64,000 nt of DNA from Antennarius striatus (Eukaryota > Chordata > Actinopteri > Lophiiformes > Antennariidae): NCBI RefSeq assembly GCF_040054535.1, contig NC_090784.1, forward strand, positions 1,493,001-1,557,000. The letters are read 5' to 3'. The position numbers and the translations under genes were made by a program. The notes under the pieces were generated by a model, which was not told the DNA's origin, ran no database searches, and saw only the letters and a program-made list of their open reading frames with translations. How positions within the stretch are numbered: the stretch's first letter is position 1; each line of letters starts with the position of its first letter. This document shows, one piece after another, positions 29,076-40,569 of the stretch.

Positions 29076-29280
29076 TTAATAATTCATGTCTGGACCTACT
29101 GGAGATTTGGTCATCATCCAGCTTTTGAATTTGATGTTCTGAGTTGTCTGCTGGGAGGATTGCTGGTTGTGTAACCTGACGGCCATGGGCAGGACGGACC
29201 TGCGATAGTGTTCCTTCATGCATCTCAGGTGAAGCAACCTATCGCTGAAGGAGCTCTCCAGCAACTGTAGCGTTAAAGTT
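29076..29280 (-). mobile_element. LINE ORF2 C-terminal scrap
   Basis: Minus strand reads LLESSFSDRLLHLRCMKEHY then RRSVLPMAVRLHN, a pattern seen at the C-terminus of fish LINE reverse transcriptases ('RRSFLP-AIRLLN'). No further domain is attached. Could be chance. Confidence 0.4.
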
Positions 29281-29819
29281 TGTGCAAGTTAGCACCCACC
29301 CGCGAGTAAACACGGTGTCGCTCTGAGGGAAGCATTTTGCAATTGGACAAGAAATAAAACACCAATAGATGTACAGAACGTCTGTGAAAGTCTAATTGCT
29401 GCAAATCTCTGGCAACCAATGAATTAAGTATTTAAAGCAACCTGAAATAAAGAACAGTAGGAATATCAACATATTCAGAACAGAAGCTTACCATTCAATT
29501 TGATGCTGTTTGTTTCTTGCTGCAGAAAAAGAGATGCTCAGTTATTTTAAAAACCCATACTTATCAGGTAGCTACTACAACAACAGAATGTATAATGATA
29601 TAAATTTCATGACTGACCTTTTATTATTTTTTTATTTTTAATCTAGTACATTTCACACTGCTACCTCCTCTTAGTGAGAAGTCAAACTCACTTTTCCCGC
29701 ACAAGTCATCAATAACAAAGTACAGTTTAACTTATCTCACAATTTTCTGTTTCATGGTAGAAAAATCAAAATTCACTGTGCTGCCAATATCTCACCAGTA
29801 AACATGAGTTTTTTCAAGT

Positions 29820-29905
29820 TTGTTCAAAAACATCTACAGGGTGAGCTTGGCAGTGGGAGGTGCCAGTTCACCTCCTGAGCACTTCTGAGGTGCCCTTGTG
29901 CTGCT
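29820..29905. repeat. LINE/SINE-like tail fragment
   Basis: 'gccagttcacctcctgagca' with 'gaggtgcccttg' is a common fish repeat phrase. Partial only. Confidence 0.4.
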
Positions 29906-30206
29906 ACCACTCTACTTGCCACTGTATATATTGCACGCCTACAGACCCCTTGTGTGTGTTTGTTTTTGTTTCAGGCATGTACACACATGCGCATACTGTA
30001 TATGCATGTGAAAAATATATCAGTAACACGAGTGGAAAAAAATATTTCCCCAGACGGATTAAGTAAATTTCTTCTTCTGAAGCACCAAACACAGCAACAA
30101 AGAACAGCAAAAGTACTCCCTTGTTTGGAATCCTCAAAAAAACTCAATGTCAATCTTACCTTTACCACTGCATCCATTGTTTACATGGCGCAAACGATTG
30201 ACTATG

Positions 30207-30609
30207 GCCCCGTCCACATAATAACGGATATTTTTAAAAACGCATCTAAAACGATTCCCGTCCACACGACAGCTTTTTAAAAAAAATCTCCGACCAGACA
30301 TAAACGCACCAGTGCGTTTTCGAAGACGGCTATAAGCATGCCAAACCATGTGGTGGCAATATTGAGTCAATTTTTATCCAAAAGGAATCCTCCGTGTTTT
30401 GTTGTCACAACACACGGGCCAGGAAATATGACGTCACAGCGGTTTTCGTTGCAGGCAAGACGTCAGCGTTTTTAAAAAGTCGTGGATCAGCCAGCGTTTT
30501 TAAAAAGCTGTGTTTTCGTTCGGGATATCTGCGTTGTCGTGTGGACGGAAGGCGTAAAAGCAACAAAAAAGTTGCGTTTTTAAAATATCCGTTATCATGT
30601 GGACGTGGC
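30207..30609. mobile_element. hAT-type MITE
   Basis: Left arm gccccgtccacataataacg, right arm cgttatcatgtggacgtggc, nearly 40 bp of inverted repeat including the ttttaaaaacgca core. Flanks tgactat / ttgaatgt are similar, consistent with a worn 8-bp target duplication. The internal sequence also has several 'gcgtttttaaaa' motifs. No coding capacity. Confidence 0.7.
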
Positions 30610-30619
30610 TTGAATGTGC

Positions 30620-32470
30620 CTTGCCTCTTCCCAGTTCATCGTTTGTTGCCCTCGTGTTAAGACGCATCTGTGATCTCTGTATTTACATATTTGTTTTGGG
30701 TACTTATAACCCTAAGTAAATATGTTTGGTCAAAAGCGCAAGTATACAATAGTAGTCAAAAGAAGCAATGTTTTATAAGATACGGTTATAGAATTTATGG
30801 ATGTACATACAGTGAATGGTCACACATTACTGGAACGTACAGTAACAACTTACATTCATTTTCACATTATGTTCGGCCGTTCGGAACATAACTAAAACAG
30901 AAGTTGAGGAGTGTCTGTATATAGGTGGGAAGATGCTAGTAATATAGAAACATGCATGAGTGTACATTGATACCATTCTCACGGGAGGAGAAAGTCTGAA
31001 TATAAAAAAGGAAGAAACAGCTCTGAGTAATTTGTAACAAGATCACATGATGTTTTTAAACCATTCAAAAAAAAAAGTCTGTCACATGGATTGCTGTGTG
31101 CATGTTTATTCGAAAGTATAGATGTGAAATTGTGTCCGGTTTTTATTTGGAGGCAATTGACCACGGAAAATCGGAGATATGATTGTTTACATTTGATCGA
31201 AGACAAGAGGTTCAAATGGCTTCTTTTACTGATAATCAGATGGCAGGTGCCGTATTTCTGTCCATATAGTCGCCGTGTACAACCAGGATTGCATATTGTT
31301 GTATGATGCAAACACGTCTTGTGCTTTGTGCATTTTGTTATGTGATGCAAACATTTACCTTGATGCAGGTGACATGGCACTGTGTCTTATTTTGAAAAAC
31401 TCCTTTGGAGATTGGCATAACTGACACAAACTGTATACTGTATAGTTACTGTATGTTAGAAGCCTATGGCAACCTTTTTGGAGCTCAAAATCAATTAGAT
31501 GAGCATGTTTTTGGTTTCAATGTGCAATAAAATACAATTTTTCCATTTTCAAATTTGATTGTCTATTTTGCCCCAATATGTCAATATAGTAAGTTATAGG
31601 GAAATAATAAATCTTCAGATAGCTTAAGTTGTGCTAAAGATAAACATTACCAGCATGGGTATGTTAAATAATTTTTAATGTGGTATACAGAGACAAATAT
31701 CAAAGGTACCAAAAAATGTCCAAAATAGATCAGGGGTCTGAGAGTTAATACAATGAACAGATAATGTAGCATGTGGCTTTGTCCTTCTTACAGGCCAAAG
31801 AAGTAGCGGCCCAAAAAGGGTCCAAAACTAACACCCACCAAGAGTCAACAAACAAATCTCTGACAAGTAATCAGAGATTATCCACCACCCTGATGGGTAA
31901 ACGTTTCTACCAGTGGTCTTTAATACTGCATCTTGTGATGCTTGTGTCCCTTAGACACACAAACACACATGAATACGCACAGCAGCAGACCAGCATCAAG
32001 TAATAGCTGCCCTCTCTTTCTCTGCCTTTGACCCGGACACATTGACTAACATCAACTATCAGCCATTCAGAGACACAAGGAATATCACTTAACACTGGTC
32101 TGCTCCTGGGAGTTAAAGAACACTTGCGGTGTGCGGTGGTATCTGAACAGAGTGGAGAAACCTGGATAACACTGACAAAAAGACAACGGAGGAAGAGACA
32201 CACATTCAAGAGGAAACTCTGACTCATGGGGATGTGGCTTTTAAGGAGTCCCAAGAGATTGTTTGCATAATGATGCAGAGTAATGATAAGTGTGTTGTCA
32301 GCATGGCAAAGAAAAGCATCGACACAAATCATTTATCGTTGGAAATTAAACCAGGAAACTGGTACAAAATCTGCAGTCATGAGCGCAGCTATTGTCACGA
32401 ACCAACGTCTGGTAAGGTATAATTCATCTGAATTCCTCAATTGTGCTCAGAATTACTGAGCCATTCTTCA
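30620..32470. other. Intergenic, nothing recognised
   Basis: AT-rich spacer. Open frames at 30979-31380, 31091-31306 and 31907-32332 show no family features. Confidence 0.4.
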
Positions 32471-32475
32471 ATTTA

Positions 32476-32720
32476 CAGTAATCCCTTGTTACTTGGGTCC
32501 TGGAACACATTTCAGGTGGTCCTGGAATGTGTTGGTCCTAAAATGTGTTCCAGGACCACCCGTGAAAAATGAAATTCCACGGAAAAGCAACAAAATCTTT
32601 TACCATTTACGGTAATTTTAACGTTTATGAACCCACCCTAATTTTGATCTGGACTCTTCTGTAAGTTTTTATTCAACATAGTACCTTGTAACACTATATC
32701 AATGAAATGCATAGAAATCA
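32476..32720. repeat. Decayed MITE related to 17081-17409
   Basis: Begins cagtaatcccttgttacttg and shares the 'taacgtttatgaacccaccc' block with the MITE in ywhaz intron 4. A small inverted repeat (ctggaacacattt / aaatgtgttccag) is near 32511-32555. The right end is unclear. Confidence 0.45.
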
Positions 32721-33193
32721 ATGTATTTGTAACACTAAAAGCCAATTAATTATTTTGGCCGGTAAAAAATATGGATTGGTGAGGGATTTTCTTAATCTAC
32801 CAATCCACTTGGCTAGTGAGTCCATAAGTTAATTTTGGCCAAGACTACCTCTGCCACCAGTCGGGTTCACTAATACATTCCTCATCATTGACACACGTTG
32901 TTACATAGATGTGGATGAACATGGCTCTAATGATAATGCCTACTAATATACTTGCATAATTCCATTCAATGGTTCAAGTCTAACAATCGGGACACTACAT
33001 CAAACTGACACCACACCTATACGAGATGTATGCATGCAATTCCATTGTGAAATGTTAAACCGACAAATTAATCTCTGGACCAAAGCAGTTGTAGAAATAA
33101 AATCATAATAATGTTCAGACGAAAATTTTCACCCCCTTTTAGAATAAAATGATTGCCTTATCATTTTCTTCCTTTTAGACAAACGGGCAACTA

Positions 33194-33290
33194 ATGTAGC
33201 CGCAAGAGGACACAAGCCTGTGTCTTACTGTGCCGGTCCCAAGCCCGGAAAAAATACAGAGGGTTGTGTCAGGAAGGGCATCCGATGTGT
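33194..33290 (+). mobile_element. RTE LINE 5'-end fragment
   Basis: About 97 bp matching the first bases of the full RTE copy at 54384: atgtagccgcaagaggacac, then 'ccggtcccaagcccgg', then 'gtcaggaagggcatccg'. It is on plus, whereas the adjacent RTE copy at 33441-36232 is on minus and lacks its 5' end. Confidence 0.75.
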
Positions 33291-33440
33291 CCCAGCATCT
33301 CAGGAGTAGTCTTGTGAATCAGGAGGATTATTTATTTAATTTTTTTTACACAGCATTTAAAAAGAGGTAGTCCTGCAGCAATCACAAACACTATGGGAAA
33401 TAGAAAGGGAACTAGTCAGCGAAACCAGTAGTTGCCCCAT

Positions 33441-36232
33441 TGTCTCTTCTTCTTTTCCTTTTGGCTTTTCCCTTCAGGGGTCGCCAAAGCGAATCAATTG
33501 CCTCCATTTAGCCCCGTCTTCTGCATTCTCTTCTCTCACACCAACTACCTTCATGTCCTCTTTCACTACATCCATAGAACTCCTCTTTGGTCTTCCTCTA
33601 GGGCTCCTGCCTGGCAGTTCAAAACTCAGCATCCTTCTACCAATATATTCACTATCTCTCCTCTGGACATGTCCAAACCATCTCAGTCTAGGCCTCTCTG
33701 ACTTTATCTCAAAAACCTCTAACATGTGCTGTCCCTCTGATGTAATCATTCCTGATCCTATCCATCCTGGTCACTCCCAGAGAGAACCTCAGCATCTTCA
33801 TCTCTGCTACCTCAAGCTCTGTCTTTTCCTCAGTGACACTGTCTCTAGACCAAACAACATCGCTGGTCTCACCGCAGTTTTGTACACCTTTCCTTTCATT
33901 TTAGCTGAAACTCTTCTATCACACATCACACCTGACACTTTCCTCCACCCGTTCCATCCTGCCTGGACACGCTTCTTCACCTCTTTTCCACACTCTCCAC
34001 TGCTCTGGACTGTTGACCCCAAGTACTTAAAATCCTCCCCCTTCTTGATCTCTTCTCCCTGTAACCTCACTCTTCCACTTGGGTCCCTCTCATCCACACA
34101 CATGTACTCTGTCTTACTGCGGCTAACCTTCATTCCTCTCCTTTCCAGGACAAACCTCCACCTCTCTAGCTTCTTTTCCACCTGTTCCCTGCTCTCACTG
34201 CAGATCACAATGTCATCTGCAAACATCATAGTCCATGGAGATTCGTGTCTAACCTCCTCTGTCAGCCTGTCCATCACCATAGCAACAAGAAGGGGCTCAG
34301 AGCTGATCCCTGATGCAGTCCCACCTCCACCTTGAACTCCTCTGTCACACCTACACACACCTCACCACTGTCTTACAGTCCTCATACATGTCCTGCACCG
34401 TTCTAACATACTTCTCTGCCACTCCAGACTTCCTCATACAATACCACAGTTCCTCTCTGGACACCCTGTCATCAGCTTTCTCCAGATCTACAAAAACACA
34501 ATGCAGCTCCCTCTGGCCTTCTCTGTACTTCTCTATCAACATCCTCAAAGCAAATACTGCATCTGTGGTACTCTTTTTTGGCATGAAACCATACTGCTGC
34601 TCACAAATGTTCACTTCTGCCCTTAGTCTAGCTTCCACTATTCTCTCCCATAACTTCATTGTATGGCTCATCAGCTTTATTCCTCTGTAGTTGCCACAAC
34701 TCTGCACATCTCCCTTGTTCTTAAAAATGGGCACCAGCACACTTCTCCTCCATTCCTCAGGCATCTTCTCACTATCTAAGATCCTGTTGAACAACCCAGT
34801 CAGAAACTCTACTGCCACCTCTCCTAGACACTTCCAAACCTCTACAGGTATATCATCAGGACCGACTGCCTTTCCACTCTTCATCCTCTTCAATGCCCTC
34901 CTCACTTCATCCTGACTAATCTTTGCTACTTCCTGGTCCACAACAGTCACCTCTTCTAGTCTTTGTTCTCTCTCATTTTCCACGTTCATCAACTCTTCAA
35001 AGTACTCTTTCCATCTTCCCATCACACTACTGGCACCTGTCAATAGACTTCCATCCCTATCCTTAATCACCCTAACCTGCTGCACGTCCTTCCCATCTCT
35101 GTCTATCTGTCTTACCAACCGGTATAGATCAGTCTCTCCCTCCTTACTGTCCAACCTAGCATACAAGTCATCATAAGCCCCTTGTTTGGCCTTTGCTACC
35201 TCTACCTTCACCTTACGCTGCATCTCCCTGTACTCCTGTCTACTCTCCTCAGTCCTCTCAGTGTCCCACTTCTTCTTAGCTAACCTCTTTCTCTGTATAC
35301 ACTCCTGTACCTCCTCATTCCACCACCAAGTCATCTTATCTACTTTCCTTCCAGATGAAACACCAAGTACTCTCCTACCTGTCTCCCTGATCACATTAGC
35401 TGTAGTTGTCCAGTCATCTGGAAGCACCTCCTGACCACCCAGAGCCTGTCTTAACTCCTTCCTAAAAGTCATGCAACACTCTTCCTTTTTCAGCTTCCAC
35501 CATTTCGTCTTCTGCTCTGCCTTTGCCCTCTTCATCTTCCTCACCACAAGAGTCATCCTATACGCCACCATCCTATGCTGTTTGGCTACACTCTCACCTA
35601 CCACTACTTTGCAGTCACTGATCTCCTTCAGGTTACACCGTCTACACAAGATGTAGTCTACCTGTGTGCTCCTACCGCCACTCTTATAGGTCACCCTATG
35701 TTCCTGCCTCTTCTGGAAGAAAGTATTCACTAAAGGCATTTTCATCCTTTTTGCAAAGTCAACTACCTCTCCTGGATACCAAACCTGCCCATCACCTCCT
35801 CATCACCTATTTCCTGCACCAACATGTCCATTGAAGTCTGCTCCAATGACAACTCTCACTTCTAGGTATGCTCTGCATCACTTCAAAGTCCAACCAGAAT
35901 TTCTCCTTCAGCTCACATCCTACCTGTGGAGCATACCCACTAACAACATTGAACATCACACCTTCTATTTCTAGCTTCAGACTCATCACTCTGTCCGACA
36001 CTCTTTTTACCTCCAGGACATTCCTAACAAACTCATCCTTCAAGATAACTCCTACTCCATTTATTTTCCTATCTACACCATGGTAGAACAACTTGAACCC
36101 TGCTCCTAAACTTCTAGCCTTGCTACCTTTCCACCTGGTATGTCTACCTTCCTTCTCTGCATCATGTCAACCAACTCTATCTTTTCCTGTCATAGTTCCA
36201 ACATTCAGCGTCTCTACTCTCAGTGCTACAAG
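33441..36232 (-). mobile_element. RTE-type LINE, 5' truncated
   Basis: Minus-strand copy of the RTE family seen complete at 54384-57413. The 3' end (rc of tcttcttcttttccttttgg) is intact. The 5' end stops near 36232, about 280 bp into the element. A 16-bp deletion removes the QET motif of the endonuclease, and the ORF has several frameshifts. Related copies are at 54384 and 59598. Confidence 0.9.
33474..36232 (-). pseudogene. RTE LINE endonuclease-reverse transcriptase relic
   Basis: On minus, 5' to 3': an APE-type endonuclease part (LFYHGVDRKINGVGVILKDE, 36091-35807). Then comes the 464-aa frame 35745-34351, with the fingers/palm motif GKAVGPDDIPVEVW, PIFKNKGDVQSCGNYRGI and FGMPK-like FMPKKSTTDAV. 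Then 34358-33807 with the MMFADDIVICSES catalytic palm. Finally a C-terminal LRWFGHVQRRDSEYIGRRML block (33670-33720) with a GRSPRGRPKR tail. FADD replaces YADD, as in RTE elements. Frame breaks near 34351 and 34285 are shared with the copy at 54384. Confidence 0.88.
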
Positions 36233-36239
36233 TTTGAAA

Positions 36240-36990
36240 GAAGCAGACAATCTGGTCACACATCCCCAACCCACCAACACAGAAATGGACTGCAGACAGA
36301 GCAGACAGGAAACAACCACAAAAACTATTGAAAAGAATGGCTAGGCATTAAGTGCTTCAGCAACCAGTAACAAAAAAAGACAAACCTTACAGAAGCAGAA
36401 GGCTGTGATCAGTAATGCACCTCACTTTTTTGCGGTGACATATAAAAATGGCAGGGTCAGTTCACACCATCACAAAGACCTATTTCAATTTGACCTATCC
36501 AAACATGCCAGTGAGTTTCTACAAGGCTAACAAACTTCCCCCTATGTAAGAGTGGAGGTGGTGTGCCATGGATAATCTGCTGACATGCAAATTATTAAAA
36601 ATCCAAAACATCCCACATTACTAAATTAAGAAATTCATAAGACAAACTGTAAAGTGACAGTCAAGTTACAATTTATCAATCAGATTTAGAAGAACGCAGA
36701 TTATGTAGCACTAGGGAACCCTAACGCCTATGTTTTTTTTAATAAATGTAAAACACAAAAGTTTATAGAATTGTGCGTGTTCATTCTAAAAATTACTAAC
36801 ACAACTCCAGAACACAAACTCAAAAACTAACACATTCAGTTTACTAATTATAACGGTGTCTGAACTGACACTTCAGCAAACCACAGTGTGCGTAGCTTTT
36901 ACTTTGTAAAATCTATCGAATCGTTATTTCGTCTACATGTATCAGGATGTCGGAGTTCCTGGTGAGCGGCCGTCGCGTACATGTAGCGCA
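36240..36990. other. Intergenic, nothing recognised
   Basis: AT-rich DNA between the RTE copy and the CpG-containing stretch that starts near 36940. No gene seen. Confidence 0.4.
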
Positions 36991-36999
36991 TTCAACTAC

Positions 37000-37641
37000 C
37001 TGTGGCTCGCCCACGAAGCGTAGCTCAGTGCGGAAGTAGCTTTCCAACACATAATTCAAGTACATACGGTCAAAACGGACTCCAAAGCGATCGAATAATT
37101 TTACAGTCGTTGTTAAGATGAATAAATTTGATCGAATGAGAATCTGTCGGTAATGTAAACACATAACATTATATAGCTATAAAGTGTTGAGGCCTCGTGA
37201 CCCGATCAAAGTATGGCGCCAACTATTTCCTGAAAGAAAATCTGAACCAACCAGGTATCCTGGTGGAAGGGCTATACCAAATTTGTTACAACTCTGACAC
37301 GCATATCACTGACAGTGGTGCATGTCAAAATAAAAATGATGGTCTGCAACGATAACCGCGTAAACCAGCCTTGAGATGAGTCTATGTTAATGGTAACTAA
37401 CTTGTGTCCATGATAGACGCGATAAATACGGACATGACTTGGGATAGTTAAAAAAAAAAAGCAACGGGAAGATTTCACATCTTACCGCAGCCTAATAATT
37501 CACTTGAAGTGTTCTTTGTTTGTCGTTTTTAGTTAACACAACAATGAAAAAAGCTTCTACCTGAAACGCCTTCCTCGCCTTTGATATGACTCTTTGAAAC
37601 CAGTCCTTAGACATATCCCAGTGTGGAGCTAAGCTAACCAT
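37000..37641 (-). CDS. Candidate two-exon 5' gene fragment
   Basis: Minus strand: an ATG at 37641 opens 27 codons (MVSLAPHWDMSKDWFQRVIS, then KARKAFQ) ending at 37561 with CAG|GTAGAAG. After a 417-bp intron, an acceptor ccgacag at 37144 continues in phase 0 for 48 codons (37143-37000), ending GEPQ before CAG|GTAGTT. An in-frame TAA lies 12 nt upstream of the ATG. I do not recognise the protein. It could be the start of a small gene, an upstream 5' UTR exon set of ywhaz (whose first coding exon needs one), or chance. No third exon was found. Confidence 0.25.
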
Positions 37642-37944
37642 TGTTCTTTAGTATGACGATTGTCGCCATTAGATGAGGCGCCATGGTGAACAGGAGACAA
37701 TGGGTTTCCATTACAACAATCTATAACAGTGTGTAAGACCTCGTGAGAAACTACACAAACGTATTATACTGTTAAAAGTCTGTCCATACCTGAGTACTAG
37801 CAGATAGCAGCGATATAGGCGTACCGAGATCCAGCTGACTCTCTGTGCCAATCTGCCTGGAGGTACTGCACGGGGTTTCCCTTCAGCGACCAAAGGCTCC
37901 TTCTTCTTCTGTGGTGTTGTCTGAATACTCGCTGGCACGGCGAG

Positions 37945-37961
37945 TTGCTGCCCCCTACTGT
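37945..37961 (-). promoter_or_regulatory. CTCF-like motif
   Basis: The minus strand reads acagtagggggcagcaa, close to the vertebrate CTCF consensus core (A-T-AGGGGGC-GC type). It lies next to the putative promoter region at 37560-37960. Motif match by eye only. Confidence 0.4.
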
Positions 37962-37979
37962 TTCTATGTGTCACTGCTT

Positions 37980-39130
37980 CTGCATAACATTGTCACAAAT
38001 GTCAGAGCACGGATTATTTGATTTTTCCCTCCACTTTCTAAATTAGGATTACTGTTGCAGGTTTTTAGTCTGTGAACAAACAGACCCACAAATTATTTAA
38101 AGATAGCTTGCACTCTAAAAAACAATTGTTTTTCATATTTAAGAAGTTGGTGTTGTAGCCTGTCTCTACCTGGAATGGTGTCCTTTCCTTGATTTATCTC
38201 CTTTTATCTCATTCAAGGTGACATACAAATAATATTACTTTATCACTGTCTGCACCATATTAAACTGCTTACTTACTTTTTTTTTTATCACATTTTCTTC
38301 AGTTACATTGTCAACGTCATGACTTCTTTACGAATGTATTTGCTACCTTTTTATACTTTTTGTCTCTTCTCCATGTACAGTTTTGCTTACACACCCCAGA
38401 CATTTTCCTTCTTGAGGTCTCGGATGACGACAGAAGTCTCTTCGACTATTTTTGTTGCTTCTTTTATGACCTACCTAGCTCTGGTAGGTTCTTGTATTTG
38501 ACTGCTTATCCTTTCATTAAATGTCTTTTTAGGCTTTTTGTTTTCTATGCTACATTCTCTGTTACACCAAGGACACATGGTGTTCCTGTGAGTAACCTTC
38601 TTCTGAGATTTTGTTCTCTACTTCCTCTATTCCACCCACATTCTCTATTGATCTTTTTCACTAATTTAATTTCTCCTCAAAGTTCATTTCTAGCAAAAGT
38701 TAGCTGGTTCTTCAGTCACATGCCTTCTAAATTTATTGACCGTAGGCGCATAATTACTTCCCACCCACTCACTGCTACTACAGTAGGTCTGCTGTGCACT
38801 TTTGGTTCTATGTACAGCCAGTCTTCCATGACTTCCTGCTACCACCCCCCTGCCATTCACCCACAGTGGCTGACTCTCATGGTAGAGTCTGTAAACCAGA
38901 CACAAGCAAACACATTCCAAGATGGAATTCTTGCCGGCTGTCTGCCTGTGCTTTTAAATGTTTGCGTCCCTACTACCAGCTTCATTGCAATAATTTGTCT
39001 TCCGATATTCATGGTCAACAATGGGGCAGAAAAGGAGTCATCAACATCAAACACTGTGAGGGACAAAACACAATAGCATGCTTTATTGTTAGGAAAGCTA
39101 TTTTTTCCTTAGTACAGTCGCTTTCCTCAT
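37980..39130. other. AT-rich stretch with long but unsupported frame
   Basis: A 238-codon plus frame spans 38360-39076. It is Phe/Leu/Ser-rich and has no motif I know. The minus strand shows short readable blocks (for example TDSTMRVSHCG and GVCKQNCTW) broken by stops, so a decayed minus-strand element is possible. No call made. Confidence 0.3.
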
Positions 39131-39425
39131 CCTAAAAAATATTTTTAAATTCTATCTGGCCTGTCTGCCACTCTCTCTCTGTCTCTCCCCTTTTTCCTTG
39201 CCCTGTTTCTATCCCCGTTGTATTTCCTTTCCCACTCAACTGGTCAAGGCGGATGACGCCCTCAGTCTAGGTCATCCTCAGTGAGAGAGTTTTTCCCCGC
39301 CATTGTCGCTTATGCTTGCTCTGGAGGGTTCTGATGGGTTCCTCTGTCTGTTAAAGCACTTTAGAATATCTGATGATGTGATTAAGTGCTACGTAAATAA
39401 GGGTTGATTGATTGATTGATTTTAA
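39130..39425 (+). repeat. L2-like/SINE tail ending (gatt)n
   Basis: 'agtttttccccgccattgtc', 'gcttatgcttgctctgga' and a 3' end 'tgattgattgattgatt' are the usual 3' tail of fish L2-like LINEs or their SINEs. Another of this type is at 48110-48520 and a short one is nested at 40861-40940. Confidence 0.7.
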
Positions 39426-40560
39426 CAGAAGCAGTATTCTCTGTCAATGGCACATTTCTTTGAATAAAGACAAAAATGGATTTCTTTTACGCTTCTCATT
39501 AATAACAATCGTTCAATTCCATATTTGGGAAAAGTTAGATTTTAAAAGTGACAATAAATTCCAAATGTTCAATATTACCAAAAATATCTCCCCAGTAGAA
39601 GGTAAATGTGTACTGTAAATCAAATTTTGTGAAGATAAAATCAACCATCATCCTCATTAGATGATCCGACTTCCAGTGTGGGCCACACATCAACGGGTAA
39701 ACATGATATAAATGTTAAAATACTGCAATGGTCTATAATAATTGTGGTTAGTATGTAATGGTTGTGTATCAAGTTTTTTTTAGTTGCATGCACTTAATTA
39801 TATATTGTCTAAGTTATGTTTACTTTTTAATTGAAAAGTATCACAGTATCTGAATTTACAACTTCTGAATTCCTCCTTCAATCCATGTTTCCAGAGTAGG
39901 TGAGTGCTGATTGATACCTCCATGCCTACGAAGCCCTATTTCTTGATGGAGATTTTTTTTTTAAATGTATTCCACGATTTTAATGTATTATTAATAATTG
40001 ATTTAGTTGATTAGTTGTTTTCTTTGGAAAAAGTCTTAATATTATGCTGTTGCCCTGTAACTGAGTGTTTTCTACGACTATCCATAGGTTGCCGTTTGTA
40101 CTAGGAATCTAGGAAGATTCAGACTTTCTTCTGCTCTTGGATAATACAAGTTTTTACTTCAATCTACTTGCTTTATTTGACCAGAAAAATTAAGAAGTTA
40201 TTGCATTGACCTCATCAAAGAATATTGTAGATGGCTTTGTACGAATACCGTCAAATTTAAATAAGAATTTTCATAGCTACATAATTTTAAAGAGATTTAT
40301 TCTTCCTATCAAATTTACCCTCAGGTCTTGCCACTTGCTAACATTTTTTTAAAAATTATTTCACAAGTAGAAGAAAATAATCTTTATATGACTGCGTCTG
40401 ACTGTGACTAATCTAATTTCCAAGGTACATGTATTTCATATATTTTTTGTGTCTGAAATTGTGCAAACTTCTCCAAGTCCTTTTTTTCAATTCTATAGAG
40501 TGTAATTCTGTTTTTTGGGATGTTTGTTTTGCAACTTGATATCTCTGAAAAGATTGTGAT
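39426..40560. other. Intergenic, nothing recognised
   Basis: Very AT-rich spacer with no supported feature. Confidence 0.4.
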
Positions 40561-40569
40561 TATTTTAAT

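Noticed and set aside
33553-34335. 260-codon plus frame
   Set aside because: Antisense shadow of the minus-strand RTE palm/thumb region. The same antisense frame recurs over the copies at 56511-57299 and 59357-60583.
38360-39076. 238-codon plus frame as a gene
   Set aside because: Low-complexity Phe/Leu/Ser composition, no motif, no splice context; T-rich DNA lengthens frames by chance.
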